This document shows positions 62,590 through 64,000 of a stretch of 64,000 nt of DNA, piece by piece. Positions within the stretch are counted from its first letter, which is position 1. Every line of letters begins with the position of its first letter. The DNA comes from Lachnospiraceae bacterium XPB1003 (GTDB lineage Bacteria; Bacillota; Clostridia; Lachnospirales; Lachnospiraceae): the NCBI GenBank assembly GCA_900102065.1, contig FMVK01000003.1:186001-250000 (forward strand). Direction: 5' to 3'. The notes below the pieces were generated by a model. The model was given only the letters and a program-made list of their open reading frames with translations, ran no database searches and was not told the DNA's origin. A program made the translations under genes and the position numbers.

Positions 62590-64000
62590 TTATATAATAT
62601 TAAAATAGTCAAGTGCGTTATAGTGACTGATTCCCTGAACTATCTTTTTCAGAGCCTCTTCGTCGGCAGGATATTCGCCGTCTTCAACCCATGTTCCGAT
62701 AAGATTGCACATGATGCGTCTGAAGTAGTCATGTCTGGTATATGACAGGAATGAACGTGAATCCGTGAGCATTCCGATGAAGCAGCCAAGAAGTCCTGCG
62801 TTTGCAAGTGATCGCATCTGCTCTTCCATTCCGTCTCTTGAATCCAGGAACCACCATGCGGCACCAAGCTGTATACGGCTTTTTAGGCCGGATTCATTAC
62901 CCTGAAATGCTGCGGCGCATGTTCCTATGAGGTTGAAGTCATTATGATCAAGAGAGAAGATTATGGTCTTCGGAAGTTCGTCGGTCTTATCAAGCTCGGA
63001 TAAGAACATTGAAAGTTCATCGCCGCAGTTTGATTTTGCGATCATGTCATAGCCTGTATCGGGACCCTGAAGATCAAATCTTTTTTCATTTACATTTCTG
63101 GTGCATGAGTAGTGGATCTCCATTATAAAGTTCTCTTTATGATATTTTTTTGCAAGATTTATAAGCATGTAGGTCTGATATTTTTCAGTTTCGTCAGCAG
63201 TAAGAGTGCTGCCGGCTCTTGCTTTTTTATAGATGGAGTCAGCTTCTTCCTGACTGCATTTTCTGAAAGGAACGTAGTCAAGACCGTGGTCCGTAGCCCT
63301 TGCACCGTGAGCTTTGAAGAAGTCCACACGCTCATATAACGCATCCAGAACATCACTGCATGATCCGAGATCTTCCTTTCCGACAGATGCGGCTAAGAGC
63401 TTTATGTAAGAGTTAAATTCGGGTTTATTGATATTAACTGCTTTGTCGGGCCTGAAAGAAGGGCAGACCATGAATCCGATGGTGGGATCGGCTGCTATCT
63501 TTTCGTGCCATGAAAGGTCGCTGACAGGATCATCGGTTGTGCCTATGAACATGACATTTGATTTTCTTATGATACCGCGGACTGTAAGTTCCGGATCGTT
63601 TTGCAGCATTTCGGAAGTCTTGTCCCATATCTCTTTTGCTGTTGCGGAAGTGAGTGGATTGGTGATACCGAAGTATTTTTTTAGCTCTAAATGGCACCAG
63701 TGATACATGGGATTACCGATGGCCATTTCAAGTGCACTTGCGAATGCCGCAAAGCGTTCGTAGGGATCCGCATTTCCTGTGACAAGTTCTTCGGGGATAC
63801 CTGCCGCTCGCATCACACGCCATTTATAATGATCTCCGGTAATGGTTCCGTCAGGGTTCTTTCCGCCGAGCCATACTTCCGTAATATTATTAAATCTTCT
63901 GTCTTCATAGATCTCTTCGGGAGAGATGTGACAGTGATAATCGATGAGAGGGAGATTTTCCGAATAGTCGTGAAAAAGATGCTTCGCTGTGTCGTTTTTC
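62590..64000 (-). CDS. uxaC: Glucuronate isomerase (N-terminus beyond the window)
   Basis: UxaC converts D-glucuronate to D-fructuronate, or D-galacturonate to D-tagaturonate, the first step in use of pectin and other uronic acids. The frame continues past the internal ATG at 63816 to the right edge. The added part includes PLIDYHCHISPEEIY, with the metal-binding HCH, and GDHYKWRVMRAAGIP. Other landmarks are GNPMYHWCHLELKKYFG and HYSCTRNVNEKRFD. Only about ten N-terminal residues seem to be missing. It implies a plant-polysaccharide diet, in keeping with a gut or rumen organism. Confidence 0.95.
   Translation of the reverse strand, partial: KNDTAKHLFHDYSENLPLIDYHCHISPEEIYEDRRFNNITEVWLGGKNPDGTITGDHYKWRVMRAAGIPEELVTGNADPYERFAAFASALEMAIGNPMYHWCHLELKKYFGITNPLTSATAKEIWDKTSEMLQNDPELTVRGIIRKSNVMFIGTTDDPVSDLSWHEKIAADPTIGFMVCPSFRPDKAVNINKPEFNSYIKLLAASVGKEDLGSCSDVLDALYERVDFFKAHGARATDHGLDYVPFRKCSQEEADSIYKKARAGSTLTADETEKYQTYMLINLAKKYHKENFIMEIHYSCTRNVNEKRFDLQGPDTGYDMIAKSNCGDELSMFLSELDKTDELPKTIIFSLDHNDFNLIGTCAAAFQGNESGLKSRIQLGAAWWFLDSRDGMEEQMRSLANAGLLGCFIGMLTDSRSFLSYTRHDYFRRIMCNLIGTWVEDGEYPADEEALKKIVQGISHYNALDYFNII

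Overview
The window looks like a chromosomal segment of a motile member of the Clostridia, most likely the family Lachnospiraceae. The reasons are a Firmicute-type gene order topA - codY - flgB, a FliY-type switch protein, CheC and CheD, FlbD, FapA and a WhiG/FliA sigma factor, and a moderate GC content. I cannot name the genus. I see no rRNA or tRNA genes, CRISPR array, insertion sequence or prophage.

Layout. Positions 1-2678 hold the end of a YfhO-type membrane protein. Positions 2838-16090 hold a type IV pilus cluster: pilT, pilB, pilC, prepilin peptidase, a fused pilM-pilN, a pilO-like gene and five prepilin-like proteins. pilC is broken by an apparent one-base deletion. Positions 16184-21844 hold a probable envelope group: an octopine-dehydrogenase-family protein, a CDP-glycerol glycerophosphotransferase-like protein and a large YidC-like protein fused to an alkaline-phosphatase-superfamily (LtaS/sulfatase-like) domain. 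Next come topA and codY.

Positions 25235-61439 are an almost continuous flagellar and chemotaxis operon: flgB flgC fliE fliF fliG fliH fliI fliJ motE fliK flgD flgE, a terminator, then flbD motA motB fliL fliM fliY fliO fliP fliQ fliR flhB flhA flhF flhG, a PilZ gene, cheB cheA cheW cheC cheD, a small membrane protein, fliA, fapA and three poorly characterised genes, the last with a long Pro-Thr repeat. fliJ carries an in-frame TAG. A bidirectional terminator separates this operon from the convergent pta and uxaC genes; uxaC runs off the right edge. cheY, cheR, flagellin, csrA and fliW are not in the window.

Regulation visible in the sequence. Three sites of the form TNAN-N15-TCCGATAW resemble sigma-28 promoters. 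They lie upstream of flgB, fliK and flgE and would link the early, hook-length and hook genes to the FliA encoded near the end of the same operon. The leaders of three consecutive hook genes (fliK, flgD, flgE) contain hairpins whose six-base loops read ANGGAN, the hallmark of CsrA/RsmA sites. The flgD leader carries two of them side by side, like the described TwoAYGGAY RNA motif. A coordinated post-transcriptional control of hook assembly is the most interesting hypothesis from this window, followed by the YidC-phosphotransferase fusion.
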